From: Raoultibacter massiliensis | GTDB taxonomy: Bacteria; Actinomycetota; Coriobacteriia; Coriobacteriales; Eggerthellaceae | Direction of reading: 5' to 3' | NCBI RefSeq assembly: GCF_900199545.1 | Contig: NZ_LT962670.1 | Coordinates: 328,662 to 392,661 of the forward strand | DNA length: 64,000 nt | Shown: positions 8,018-18,311 of the stretch, in pieces | Layout of the letters: each line of letters starts with the position of its first letter | Numbering within the stretch: position 1 is the first letter of the stretch | Notes under the pieces: model-generated | The model's input: the letters and a program-made list of their open reading frames with translations, nothing else | Databases searched by the model: none | Told to the model about the DNA's origin: nothing | Made by a program: the position numbers and the translations under genes

Positions 8018-9685
8018 ATGGTAAAGGCGCTATCGAGAAGGGCGTTCGCTGCCATCTGCGCTATCGCGCTTGTTTTCGGCATCGTGTCGCTTTCGGCCTG
8101 CACGGTAAGCGAAGCCCCGTCGCAGTCCGGGGAACAGCCGCAGTCGGAAGGCAAGCTCGCTATTATCCACACCAACGATACGCACGGCTACGACATGGCT
8201 GCAGAGCCGACCGATTCGTCCCCCGGCGTTATCGGCATGGCGGCGGTTGCGCAACTCAAGAAAGACTACGAAGCGCAGGGCTATAACGTCCTTTTGCTCG
8301 ACGATGGCGATGCGATTCAGGACAACGTGCTCGTTAACCTTTCCCAAGGGAGGGCGGCCATCGATTTCATGAACTCGGCCGGCTATGATGCCATGTCGAT
8401 CGGAAACCATGAGTTCGATTGGGGCGCTGACAATCTGGAAAAGCTTATCGGCCGAGCTGATTTTCCCGTGTTGGCGGCCAATGTAACCGTGGATGCGACA
8501 GGAGAGCCGTTCGCTCGATCAAATGCGGTGTTCGAATTCGACGACGGGACGAGGGTCGGTGTGTTCGGCCTTGCAACTCCCGAAACGCAAACGAAGTCGA
8601 GTCCGAAAAACGTTGCGGGCCTTACGTTCGCGGCAGGCGAAGATATGTATCGGTGCGCGCAAGAGCAGGTCGATGAGTTGCGGGAACAGGGGTGCGCGAT
8701 CGTCGTCTGCCTTGGTCATTTGGGAAGCGTCGGGGGAATCGCCCCGAATCGCTCTCTTGACGTTCTGGCCAACACCGAGGGCATCGACGTTTTTATCGAC
8801 GGGCACGATCATGAGGTCGTGAACGAGATGGTTAACGGGTCTCTTTTGGTGAGCACGGGGTGTCATACCGAAAATATCGGCGTCGTGCTCTGCGAAGACG
8901 GATCGTTTGTCGAAGAGATGGTTGCTTACGGTGCCTATGAAGGAAAAGATCAGGCGACCGACGATCTTGTGCGGGCAACCCATGACGAGGTGAAAAACCA
9001 GCTCTCGGAAGTGATCGGGGTGACGAACGTCGATCTGGATGGCGAACGCGATCCCGGGGTTCGCACGCAGGAGACCAATCTGGGAGATTTTGCGGCCGAT
9101 GCCATGCTTTGGCAGGCAAACCAGGCGAGCGGACAGACGATTGACGGTGCCATTGTAAACGGCGGCAGCATCCGTGCCTCGATTGGGGCGGGGGAGGTCA
9201 GCATGGAAACGCTCATGACGGTGTTTCCCTACAACAACAGCCTCAATGTGGTAACGCTAAAGGGGTCGGAACTGCTGGAGATCATCGAGGCGGCAACGTT
9301 CTGCCTGCCTGAAGCGTCGGGCGGGTTTCCCCAGGTAGCGGGGATTGCCTACGCAGTCGATACGCTGGCCCCGTACGAAACCGGCGATCAATACCCGAAC
9401 TCCACGTACTACGCTCCTGCAAATCCCGGCTCGCGTGTGACGATTCTCGATGTGGGAGGCAGGGGCTTCTCGCTCGATGACGAATACTCCATCGCTGCAT
9501 CGAGCTTCATCACTTCAGGCGGCGATACCTATTATGCGGTCGCGGAGGCATACCAAAAAACGGGCTTTACGACGGGGTATTCCGATACCGATGCCCTTGT
9601 CAACTACCTGCAAACCGCTTTGGGCGGCGTCGTCGATGAATCGTATGAGAAACCTCGGGAGCGCATCTTCGTCGCTGTCGAATAA
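8018..9685 (+). CDS. Secreted 5'-nucleotidase / 2',3'-cyclic phosphodiesterase lipoprotein
   Basis: A 555-residue surface metallophosphoesterase. The signal peptide ends in a lipobox LSAC (Cys28). The catalytic domain shows IIHTNDTHGY, LLLDDGDAIQDN, IGNHEFDWG, and DGHDHEVV, the di-metal ligands of the 5'-nucleotidase family. The C-terminal substrate domain carries NGGSIRASIGAGEVSMETLM and FPYNNSL. It probably releases nucleosides from extracellular nucleotides. The start at 8018 (GAAGGG upstream) gives a proper signal peptide; the frame is open further upstream but without one. It stands alone ahead of a DHA2 exporter. Confidence 0.9.
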   Translation: MVKALSRRAFAAICAIALVFGIVSLSACTVSEAPSQSGEQPQSEGKLAIIHTNDTHGYDMAAEPTDSSPGVIGMAAVAQLKKDYEAQGYNVLLLDDGDAIQDNVLVNLSQGRAAIDFMNSAGYDAMSIGNHEFDWGADNLEKLIGRADFPVLAANVTVDATGEPFARSNAVFEFDDGTRVGVFGLATPETQTKSSPKNVAGLTFAAGEDMYRCAQEQVDELREQGCAIVVCLGHLGSVGGIAPNRSLDVLANTEGIDVFIDGHDHEVVNEMVNGSLLVSTGCHTENIGVVLCEDGSFVEEMVAYGAYEGKDQATDDLVRATHDEVKNQLSEVIGVTNVDLDGERDPGVRTQETNLGDFAADAMLWQANQASGQTIDGAIVNGGSIRASIGAGEVSMETLMTVFPYNNSLNVVTLKGSELLEIIEAATFCLPEASGGFPQVAGIAYAVDTLAPYETGDQYPNSTYYAPANPGSRVTILDVGGRGFSLDDEYSIAASSFITSGGDTYYAVAEAYQKTGFTTGYSDTDALVNYLQTALGGVVDESYEKPRERIFVAVE

Positions 9686-9740
9686 GAGGCGATTTGCTCA
9701 AGGTTTACGGTTCGGTACCGCTGGGCAACAAACAGGTTGA

Positions 9741-11339
<1,599 letters not shown>

Positions 11340-11552
11340 TGCGGCAGCTCCGGTGAGAATGTGCTGGTTGCCGATACGCATGGGTCTCCCTTCGTGACGC
11401 TCTATCCAGCATAAAGTCCGAAGGGCATGTGCTGGTAGGAAACCGAGCATCGATCGCAAGCCGCGGACTGGAATTTGCTGCGGAGCCTCTTGGTTAGCCC
11501 TTATCCATCGGGTAAACTTGAGTTCGTCACGGGAGATCAGCGGAGGCGGATA

Positions 11553-12172
11553 GTGGAGCTTTTGGAAGATCGCATCAGGCAAGACGGCGTGGTGAAAGAC
11601 GACGGCGTCCTCAAGGTCGATAGCTTTTTGAATCATCAGCTCGATATCGAGTTGCTCGATGCGTGCGGCGAAGAGTTCAAGCGTCTGTTCGGCGATGCTT
11701 TGATCACGAAGATCCTGACCATTGAAGCTTCGGGTATCGGGATAGCCTGCGGAGTTGCGCGATGCTTCGGGGTGCCGGTTGTGTTTGCGAAGAAGGCGCA
11801 AAGCATCAACCTCGACGGCGATGCGTATGTGACCCGCATTCAGTCGTACACCCATGGGCGCATCTTCGATGTGATCGTGTCGAAGAAGTATATCGGCCCT
11901 GAAGATCATATACTTATCATTGACGATTTCTTGGCGAACGGCTGCGCCCTCGACGGCCTGATCGACATTTGCCAGCATGCCGGTGCTTCCATCGAGGGCA
12001 TTGGGGTGGCGATCGAGAAAGGTTTTCAACCAGGGGTCGATCGTTGCGCGAAAGAGGTTTTCGTTTGGAATCGCTTGCGATCATCGAAGGCATGGATCCC
12101 GAGACCGGCGCTGTCGAATTCCGCTCGCGAATCAAACCGAACCAATTAAGGAGCAAGCATGACCACACGTAG
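11553..12172 (+). pseudogene. xpt: Xanthine phosphoribosyltransferase, frameshifted near the 3' end
   Basis: The first 160 residues match Xpt: [12 protein letters not shown] from a GTG with GGAGG upstream, [32 protein letters not shown], and the PRPP loop [18 protein letters not shown]. After IEKGFQPG the frame drifts into an unrelated tail ending at 12149. One additional G in the GGGG run at 12033-12036 would restore [20 protein letters not shown] and the normal C-terminus, ending at 12172, 14 bp inside the next gene. It would salvage xanthine to XMP. Either a true frameshift or a homopolymer error. Confidence 0.85.
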
Positions 12173-13010
12173 AAACGCCCTGTTGCTGTTCAGCAAACCG
12201 CCTATTGCGGGGCTTGTGAAAACGCGTCTCACCGTCTTGAAGGACGGCGTGTTTCAGCCTGATGTGGCGTCGGGTTTGTATCATTGCATGCTGTTCGATG
12301 TTGCGGAAATCTGCTGCGACGCGCTTGCCGAGCTCGAGGCGCGCGGTGCAACCGAGGAGGGCGTCATCGACGAGTACGAGCTCGTCATCTCGACAACGCC
12401 TCAAAAAAACGTCGAGGTCATGCAACGTATTTTCGATGAGTCGGGTACGTGGCCACGCGACATTCGCATCATTTGCGACGAAGGATCATCGTTCGACGAA
12501 CATTACAACCATGCTTTCGAGCAAACGTTCGACATGGGCTTCGACACGATCCTTTCGATGGGCGCCGACATGCCTGCGCTTCCGCGATCGGTCGTTGTCG
12601 AGGGATTCGACAAGCTTCACGCCTTATGCGACACGCCCGGTGGCGGGATCGTGATATCCCCCGATCAGGAAATGGGCGTTTCCATAATCGGGTGGACGAA
12701 GGATACCGCGATGAGCCACGATGGGGTGTTCTACAACAAGGACGGCAAAACAGTGCTTCCTGCCTACATCGATAAGGCGGCAGAGCTGGGGTTGCCGGCG
12801 CTCTATCTTCCTGCGGTCGTCGATGTCGATACAATGGGCGACCTGTTCCACAACATCACGCTCGTGCAGGCCATCGAGTACTGCGCGAAATTCGACGACC
12901 TGTCGGTGCCGTGGCGCACCGCGCAGGCTCTCCGCGATATCGGATATTCGGAAGTGCGCGTGCCCCCGAACGATCTGCACGATCCGCGCGAGGAGATCGA
13001 CGGGGCATAG
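12159..13010 (+). CDS. DUF2064 / TIGR04282-type glycosyltransferase-fold protein
   Basis: A 283-residue protein with a nucleotide-diphospho-sugar transferase-like fold. It begins NALLLFSKPPIAGLVKTRL, the typical opening of DUF2064 proteins (KxPxxGxVKTRL), followed by TILSMGADMPALPRSVV, which corresponds to the GxDxP metal/nucleotide motif, and GGGIVISPDQEMGVSIIGW. Some relatives sit in arsenosugar gene sets, but nothing here points to arsenic. A strong TAAGGAG site precedes the ATG. It lies directly after xpt and probably shares its transcript. The substrate is unknown. Confidence 0.75.
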   Translation: MTTRRNALLLFSKPPIAGLVKTRLTVLKDGVFQPDVASGLYHCMLFDVAEICCDALAELEARGATEEGVIDEYELVISTTPQKNVEVMQRIFDESGTWPRDIRIICDEGSSFDEHYNHAFEQTFDMGFDTILSMGADMPALPRSVVVEGFDKLHALCDTPGGGIVISPDQEMGVSIIGWTKDTAMSHDGVFYNKDGKTVLPAYIDKAAELGLPALYLPAVVDVDTMGDLFHNITLVQAIEYCAKFDDLSVPWRTAQALRDIGYSEVRVPPNDLHDPREEIDGA

Positions 13011-13024
13011 GGGCATGGCTGCGC

Positions 13025-13040
13025 CCGCCGTACGGCGGGC
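13025..13040. terminator. Bidirectional terminator-like hairpin
   Basis: A perfect palindrome CCCGCCGTACGGCGGG lies in the 43-bp gap between two convergent genes (the DUF2064 gene and the cysteine hydrolase). It could end both transcripts. No T-run is present. Confidence 0.5.
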
Positions 13041-13053
13041 AGGCGGCGCGTGT

Positions 13054-13692
13054 CTACACGGTTCCGATTTTCGCGCGATGCTCGCCGACTACATCGCGAA
13101 CCGATGCGAGCCCTTCGGCGAGAAACGTTTCGAGGTCGATCACCTGCGCTCCGATATGGGCCATATCTTCGATGTTCGCCGCTTGTACCTCGGGCGAGCG
13201 CGATGAGGTGCAATCTTCAATGATCACCACGTTGTAGTCCAACGATAGCGCGTCGTAGCATGACGAGCGGATGCAATTCGGGGTGGTAGTTCCAATGAGC
13301 ACCACGGTACCGATGCTTTCGCTGCGAAGCGTCTGGTCTACGTCGGTTCCGAAGAAGGCGGAGAATCGGGGTTTCACGACAACGCGATCGCCGTCTTGCG
13401 GCGCAAGGGGTTCGGGGAAATCGAGCGAGTCCGCCTTCGCGCATGCCTTCGAGATGGGTTTGCCGCCCTCAAGCCAGGTTTCGAACCTCGTTGATTCCAC
13501 ATCGGATCCATCGGATGCGTATTCGCGGCACACGTGAAACACGGGAATACCGAGCCTGCGTGCGCATGCAAGCGCTTTCGAACAGGCGGTAACGGTTGCT
13601 TCGGCGCCGGCGACGCACAGCGATGAATCGTGGTCGATGAATCCGTTTTGCATGTCTATGATGAGCAGGGCTGCGGTTCGGGGGTCGATCAT
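13054..13692 (-). CDS. Isochorismatase-family cysteine hydrolase
   Basis: A 212-residue protein of the isochorismatase-like hydrolase fold. The catalytic triad is visible as Asp13 (LLIIDMQNGFID), Lys107 (VVVKPRFSAFFGTDVD) and Cys140 (GTTTPNCIRSSCYDALS). This group includes nicotinamidases, N-carbamoylsarcosine amidases and ureidoacrylate hydrolases; the TTPNCIRSS pattern does not let me choose among them. It lies 103 bp downstream of the Crp/Fnr gene on the same strand and may be its cotranscribed partner. Confidence 0.85.
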   Translation of the reverse strand: MIDPRTAALLIIDMQNGFIDHDSSLCVAGAEATVTACSKALACARRLGIPVFHVCREYASDGSDVESTRFETWLEGGKPISKACAKADSLDFPEPLAPQDGDRVVVKPRFSAFFGTDVDQTLRSESIGTVVLIGTTTPNCIRSSCYDALSLDYNVVIIEDCTSSRSPEVQAANIEDMAHIGAQVIDLETFLAEGLASVRDVVGEHRAKIGTV

Positions 13693-13795
13693 GGCTTCTC
13701 CTGAATTCTTCGTTTGGCGGGCTTTGCGTTTGGGCGGTCGGGCGCCTGCGGTGCGGGTTGGTGCGATCCGTCGGACTGAACGGCATCATGGCTCG

Positions 13796-14464
13796 TCAGG
13801 TGGTATGGCAGATGGTAAATCGGTTCTTGTCGAAATCGACGATGCCCTCTTTGCGCATTTTCGATAGTTCGGCCGACATGGCGCTTCGATCGACCGAAAG
13901 GTAATCGGCGAGTTCCTGCCGATTGAAGGGTATTGAAAACGTGTTCGACTTTGCGTTCTCGGCTTGATCGGAAAGGTACGAGAGCAGTTTTTCGCGTGTC
14001 GAGCGCTTTGACGTATGCTCTATTTTCCGGGTAAGCGTATACGCGCGTTTCGCCACGGAGGCGAGCAGATTGCGGACGAGTCTCGTGTGGAATTCGCAGG
14101 CAGAGGTGCACAGCGTGGTCACCCGCCTCACATCCATAAGCAAGATGACGGAGTCTTTCGCCGCGATCACGTTGAGATCGAAGGGCAGTTCGGGCTCGCA
14201 GGCGTACACTTCGGCAAACAGCTGTCCCGGACCGATCGAGGCGAGAATGGTGCGATTTCCCCAGTAATCTTCCTTTTCAAGCCTAACGGAGCCTTCGAGG
14301 ACCATGCCCATGGTTGTCGTCGTTTCTCCGACGCGAAACAGATAGGCGCCCTTCTTAAACGATTTCGTTTGTGCATTGAGGCATTGCAGCATCGCTTCGA
14401 TCTCGTTGCCGAGAATTCCCTTGAAAAGGGGTGAGCGACTGATTACGGGAAGATAGTCGTCCAT
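13796..14464 (-). CDS. Crp/Fnr-family regulator, divergent from hcp
   Basis: A 222-residue Crp/Fnr protein: N-terminal cyclic-nucleotide-like beta-barrel (FRVGETTTTMGMVLEGSVRLEKEDYWGNRTILASIGPGQLF), dimer helix, and a C-terminal HTH (FNRQELADYLSVDRSAMSAELSKMRKEGIV). No cysteine cluster of the Fnr FeS type is visible. It is divergent from hcp with only 123 bp between the starts, the arrangement of HcpR/NssR-like nitrosative-stress activators. Control of hcp by this protein is inference. Confidence 0.88.
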   Translation of the reverse strand: MDDYLPVISRSPLFKGILGNEIEAMLQCLNAQTKSFKKGAYLFRVGETTTTMGMVLEGSVRLEKEDYWGNRTILASIGPGQLFAEVYACEPELPFDLNVIAAKDSVILLMDVRRVTTLCTSACEFHTRLVRNLLASVAKRAYTLTRKIEHTSKRSTREKLLSYLSDQAENAKSNTFSIPFNRQELADYLSVDRSAMSAELSKMRKEGIVDFDKNRFTICHTT

Positions 14465-14475
14465 TCATGCCTTCC

Positions 14476-14489
14476 GTTGGAAAAACAAC
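14476..14489. promoter_or_regulatory. Candidate Crp/Fnr-type operator in the crp-hcp gap
   Basis: GTTGGAAAAACAAC is a 14-bp dyad (GTTG-N6-CAAC) of the spacing used by Crp/Fnr dimers. It lies 12 bp from the regulator start and 99 bp upstream of hcp. A second GTTGGAAA, without a symmetric partner, follows at 14496-14503. Confidence 0.45.
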
Positions 14490-14587
14490 CGATATGTTGG
14501 AAACAGTATCCTATGGTTTTACCTACCAGGCAAGAGGTAATTCGATGGTCGGCGGGAATCCGCATGTCGGCCGAGAGGAGAGATACC

Positions 14588-16168
14588 ATGGGCGAGATGT
14601 TTTGTTTTCAATGCGAGCAAACGGCGGGGTGCGCGGGTTGCACGGGGCATGCCGGGGCATGCGGTAAAGAAGCCGAAACCGCGCTTCTGCAAGACGAGCT
14701 GACCGGTACGCTCATCGCGCTGGCCGAGATGGTGCAGCAAAAGCCAAGCGTTCGCACCGAGGCCACCGATGATTTGGCGATGGAGTCGCTGTTCGCGACG
14801 CTCACCAATGTGGATTTCGACGATGCTGAGATCAATCGTTTGACCGAGTGCGTGCATGCCGAAAAAGCCCGCATGGCCGGTGAGGCGGAGATCGCGAGCA
14901 TCCCCGACTATTCGATGCTGAAGCTGTGGGATGCACAAGAGGATGTGCGTTCGCTCAAATCGCTTATCTTGTTCGGGTTGCGCGGCATGGCGGCCTACGC
15001 GTATCATGCGGCCGTGCTCGGGCAGCGCGACGAATCGGTTTCGGCGTTCATCTTTGAAGGTCTCGATGCTGTTGCGAACGGCAAAACCCAGGATGAGCTG
15101 CTTCCTTTGGTGCTCAAGGTGGGTGAAGTGAGCTTCACGTGCATGGAGATGCTCGACAGGGCGAACACCGAAGCGTTCGGCACGCCTGAGCCCACCGAGG
15201 TCACGATGAAGGTCGAAGCGGGTCCGTTCATCGTCATCACGGGGCATGATCTGCATGACCTTAAGCTGCTGCTCGACCAGACGCAGGGCACGGGCGTGAA
15301 CGTGTACACCCACGGCGAGATGCTTCCCGCACACGCGTATCCCGAGTTCAAGAAGTACGAAAACCTCAAGGGCAACTTCGGTACCGCCTGGCAGAACCAG
15401 CGCAAAGAATTCGACAACCTGCCCGCTCCGATCTTGTTCACGACGAACTGCCTTATGCCGCCGGCCTCATCGTATTCCGATCGCGTGTACACTACCGGCG
15501 TTGTCGCATACCCCGAAATGACCCATATCGGTGCCGACAAGGATTTTTCCAGGCTCATCGAGCATGCAAGGGAGCTGGGGGGCTTCAGCGAGGAGCATAC
15601 GTTCACCGGCATCAACGGAGGATCGACGCTCATGACCGGGTTCGGCCACGGCACGGTGCTTTCGGTTGCGGATACGGTGGTCGATGCGGTCAAGCAGGGA
15701 GCTATCAGCCGCTTCTTCCTCGTCGGCGGTTGCGACGGCGCACGGCCGGGCCGAAACTACTACACCGATTTCGTGCAGCAGGCTCCCGATGATTCGATCA
15801 TCCTTACCCTCGCGTGCGGCAAGTACCGCTTTAACGACCTTGATCTCGGCACCATCGGCGGACTTCCGCGCATCATGGACATGGGTCAGTGCAACGATGC
15901 GTACAGCGCCATTCGCGTAGCGGTTGCGCTTGCCGAAGCGTTCGAATGCGGCGTGAACGATCTGCCGCTTACGCTGGTGCTTTCCTGGTACGAGCAGAAG
16001 GCGGTCTGCATTCTGCTCACGTTGCTGCATCTGGGAATCAAAGATATCTACCTCGGTCCTACGCTTCCCGCGTTCGTGTCGCCCGGTGTTCTGAACGTGC
16101 TCGTCGAGAGCTTCGGCATCCGCCCGATCAGCACCCCTGAAGAGGATCTGGCTGCGATTCTGGCGTAA
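14588..16168 (+). CDS. hcp: Hybrid cluster protein (hydroxylamine reductase)
   Basis: A 526-residue Hcp. It carries the N-terminal FeS cysteines (Cys6, Cys9, with further Cys at 15, 18 and 25 in CFQCEQTAGCAGCTGHAGAC) and hybrid-cluster ligands in GGCDGARPGRNYY, TLACGKYRFN and the GHDLHDLK His region. Hcp acts as an NO reductase/denitrosylase or peroxidase in anaerobes and reduces hydroxylamine in vitro. The start at 14588 follows GAGGAG; the frame extends 37 codons upstream without a better site. Expression is probably controlled by the divergent Crp/Fnr protein. Confidence 0.96.
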   Translation: MGEMFCFQCEQTAGCAGCTGHAGACGKEAETALLQDELTGTLIALAEMVQQKPSVRTEATDDLAMESLFATLTNVDFDDAEINRLTECVHAEKARMAGEAEIASIPDYSMLKLWDAQEDVRSLKSLILFGLRGMAAYAYHAAVLGQRDESVSAFIFEGLDAVANGKTQDELLPLVLKVGEVSFTCMEMLDRANTEAFGTPEPTEVTMKVEAGPFIVITGHDLHDLKLLLDQTQGTGVNVYTHGEMLPAHAYPEFKKYENLKGNFGTAWQNQRKEFDNLPAPILFTTNCLMPPASSYSDRVYTTGVVAYPEMTHIGADKDFSRLIEHARELGGFSEEHTFTGINGGSTLMTGFGHGTVLSVADTVVDAVKQGAISRFFLVGGCDGARPGRNYYTDFVQQAPDDSIILTLACGKYRFNDLDLGTIGGLPRIMDMGQCNDAYSAIRVAVALAEAFECGVNDLPLTLVLSWYEQKAVCILLTLLHLGIKDIYLGPTLPAFVSPGVLNVLVESFGIRPISTPEEDLAAILA

Positions 16169-16201
16169 CCGCCTGCGGGCGCTCTAAAGGTTGTCGCACA
16201 G

Positions 16202-16236
16202 CAGGAAGCCGGCGAAAGTCGGCTTCCTGGCTTTTG
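16202..16236 (+). terminator. Terminator after hcp
   Basis: A 10-bp perfect stem (CAGGAAGCCG 16202-16211 / CGGCTTCCTG 16220-16229) is followed by GCTTTT. Confidence 0.8.
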
Positions 16237-16640
16237 GGATGAGGTAGGGCCTCTGCCGTGTGCTTGCATTTTTGCTGTGAAGCGCGAGAATTCCCTAACG
16301 CGATCGCGTCAGGATCAAGCCGCTCATTAACATAATAAGTCGCATTGGCAAAAGCCAGAGACGAAATTATCCGTCGATAAATCAGGATCGATGCGGCTTT
16401 GCGGAACGTTTGGCGATGACTTGGGATTCGGATTGCTGATCGGGAGCGTGTCGGCCCTGATTAATCGACGGGCAAACCGCCTGTCTGCAAATCGGATTCG
16501 ATGCCGGGCTTGGGTTCGAGTCCCGGAGGCCCCTCGCTTCCTGTAGCCCAATCCCCTCGGATGCTGTACTATTCGGGTTGGGGGAGAATCATTGTTCGCT
16601 TTCTTGCGGGAAGGCGAACTCGATCTCATGCGAGAGGCCT
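16237..16640. other. Gene-free region before the sensor kinase
   Basis: About 400 bp without a credible gene. The only feature is a tRNA T-arm-like stretch at 16510-16526 (TTGGG-TTCGAGT-CCCGG) preceded by an anticodon-loop-like CTGCAAA. The acceptor arms do not pair, so no functional tRNA is called. The promoter of the kinase operon should lie here. Confidence 0.5.
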
Positions 16641-18311
16641 ATGAAAAACATCAGCCTGAAAACCATCTACCTGGGTGCTTTGACTGCGGTGTTCGCCGTT
16701 ACGTTTTTCATGTTCGTGGCGTTCGACATTCATTCGCAGCAAGAACAAACCGAAGCGGCGCTTCTTGAAGAGGCGCGAACGTTCGCGCGCGAGATGGATG
16801 CGGTGTGGGAGTTCATGGATAACTCCCAGTACACCATCAACAACACATCCGATGGCATCTACGAGTTCAAAGGCTTGCACTGCGCTGTGGTGGGCAAGAG
16901 CGTCGGTACGATCTTCTCGAAAGACAACGACTATACGATTCGCTACACGAATTACAATCCGCGCAATTACCAGGGCGAACCAGACGAGTACGAACAAGAG
17001 GCTCTGACGGAATTCAACGAGAATCCGAATATTACCGAGTATTACGGCATTGCGGAGTTCGGCGGCGTAGAGCGGTTCCGCTACGTTCAGGCCCTTGAAG
17101 TCGATTCGAGCTGTCTTGAGTGCCATGGGGATCCGGTTGGAGAAATCGATATCACAGGGCACGAGAAGGAAGGCTGGACCCTTGATTCCGTGGGCGGGGC
17201 CATCAGCATCGTCATCCCGCTTGAACAGCAGCAGCAGGTCATGCAGGGAAACGTCATCCGCGACGTCGTGTATTTTCTGCTGCTCACCACTTTGATCGGC
17301 ATTGTCGTGTATGCAATTACCATGCTGTTCGTAACGCGCCCGCTTAATCGTATGAAATCCGCTTTTGGCGAAATGCAGGGCGGTACGCTTGCCGTGGCGC
17401 TTGACGAGCGGCGCTCGGCCAAAGAGATCAGCTTGCTCATCATGCGGTTCAACACCATGGCCGAAGAGCTGCAGGGCATCTATTCGAACCTTGAAGATCA
17501 GGTGGCCGATCGAACGGTTGATCTGCGCGAAGCGAACGACGCCCTCGAACGGCAACGTGATGCGCTCGAGCAGCTCAACGAGAAGCTCGAGCAGGAAATG
17601 CGATTCAAATCCGACCTGCTTTCCATGGTCAATCACGAGCTTCGCACGCCTCTGACCTCTATCATCACGTTTGCGCAGATAGCTCGCGAGCGCAGTCAGT
17701 TGGGCGATGAAACCGAGCGGCATTCGTGGGAGGAGATCGAGAAGAACAGCCAGATTCTTCTGAGCATGATCAACAACATGCTCGATATTGCACGTTCCGA
17801 CGCGGGGAGCGTGAGGGCAACGTGCGAACCGATGGACCTTGGCGACATCGTAGCATCGGTGCGCACGACCATTGCACCGCTTGCCCGCAAGTACGACGTC
17901 GGCTTCGGTACGAGCGTCGCGCCCGACGTTCCGCTTGTAAACGGCGATTACGAGAAGACGGCGCGCATTCTCGAAAACCTGGCGAGCAACGCGATCAAGT
18001 TCACTCCCGACGGCGGGACGATTCGCCTTATCGTCGAATGCGATGAGGATACGGGCGGCGTGCGGATTGTGATGCGCGATACCGGAATCGGCATTGCCGA
18101 AGAGGACAAAGAGCGCATATTCGACAGGTTCTTCCAGGTCGACAGCACGTCGACGCGCAAATACAACGGCAGCGGCCTAGGGCTGGCGCTCGTAAGGGAG
18201 TATGCCGCCTTGCAGGGCTTCGCCGTTTCGGTGGAAAGCGAATTGGGCAAAGGGAGCTCGTTCATCATCGAGATTCCCCGCGAATCGGTGATAGGAGACG
18301 GCGATGTATAA
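16641..18311 (+). CDS. Sensor histidine kinase with extracytoplasmic CxxCH heme domain
   Basis: A 556-residue membrane kinase. TM1 is near residues 10-28 and TM2 near 209-230; the outer domain between them resembles DUF3365 (Tll0287-like) and contains Cys158-Leu-Glu-Cys161-His162, a canonical c-type heme attachment motif. HAMP, a coiled coil (DLREANDALERQRDALEQL), the H-box FKSDLLSMVNHELRTPL (phospho-His332), and N, G1 and G2 boxes (NLASNAIKF, DTGIGIAEED, GSGLGLAL) follow. It probably senses redox state or a gas ligand at a c-heme and controls the Mo-reductase operon. Its 3' end overlaps the regulator gene by 8 bp. Confidence 0.92.
   Translation: MKNISLKTIYLGALTAVFAVTFFMFVAFDIHSQQEQTEAALLEEARTFAREMDAVWEFMDNSQYTINNTSDGIYEFKGLHCAVVGKSVGTIFSKDNDYTIRYTNYNPRNYQGEPDEYEQEALTEFNENPNITEYYGIAEFGGVERFRYVQALEVDSSCLECHGDPVGEIDITGHEKEGWTLDSVGGAISIVIPLEQQQQVMQGNVIRDVVYFLLLTTLIGIVVYAITMLFVTRPLNRMKSAFGEMQGGTLAVALDERRSAKEISLLIMRFNTMAEELQGIYSNLEDQVADRTVDLREANDALERQRDALEQLNEKLEQEMRFKSDLLSMVNHELRTPLTSIITFAQIARERSQLGDETERHSWEEIEKNSQILLSMINNMLDIARSDAGSVRATCEPMDLGDIVASVRTTIAPLARKYDVGFGTSVAPDVPLVNGDYEKTARILENLASNAIKFTPDGGTIRLIVECDEDTGGVRIVMRDTGIGIAEEDKERIFDRFFQVDSTSTRKYNGSGLGLALVREYAALQGFAVSVESELGKGSSFIIEIPRESVIGDGDV

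Noticed and set aside
7546..8286. A 246-codon frame across the end of sugE and the start of the nucleotidase
   Set aside because: The composition is that of a shadow frame; both overlapped genes are clearly real.
11407..11436. Purine riboswitch upstream of xpt
   Set aside because: Only a CCAGCA/TGCTGG dyad is present; the conserved junction bases of the purine class were not found.
16454..16534. tRNA-like segment: possible D-arm (GCCC/GGGC), CTGCAAA anticodon-like loop and TTGGG-TTCGAGT-CCCGG T-arm
   Set aside because: The acceptor strands do not pair and the anticodon stem has mismatches. It may be a decayed tRNA or chance; not called as a gene.
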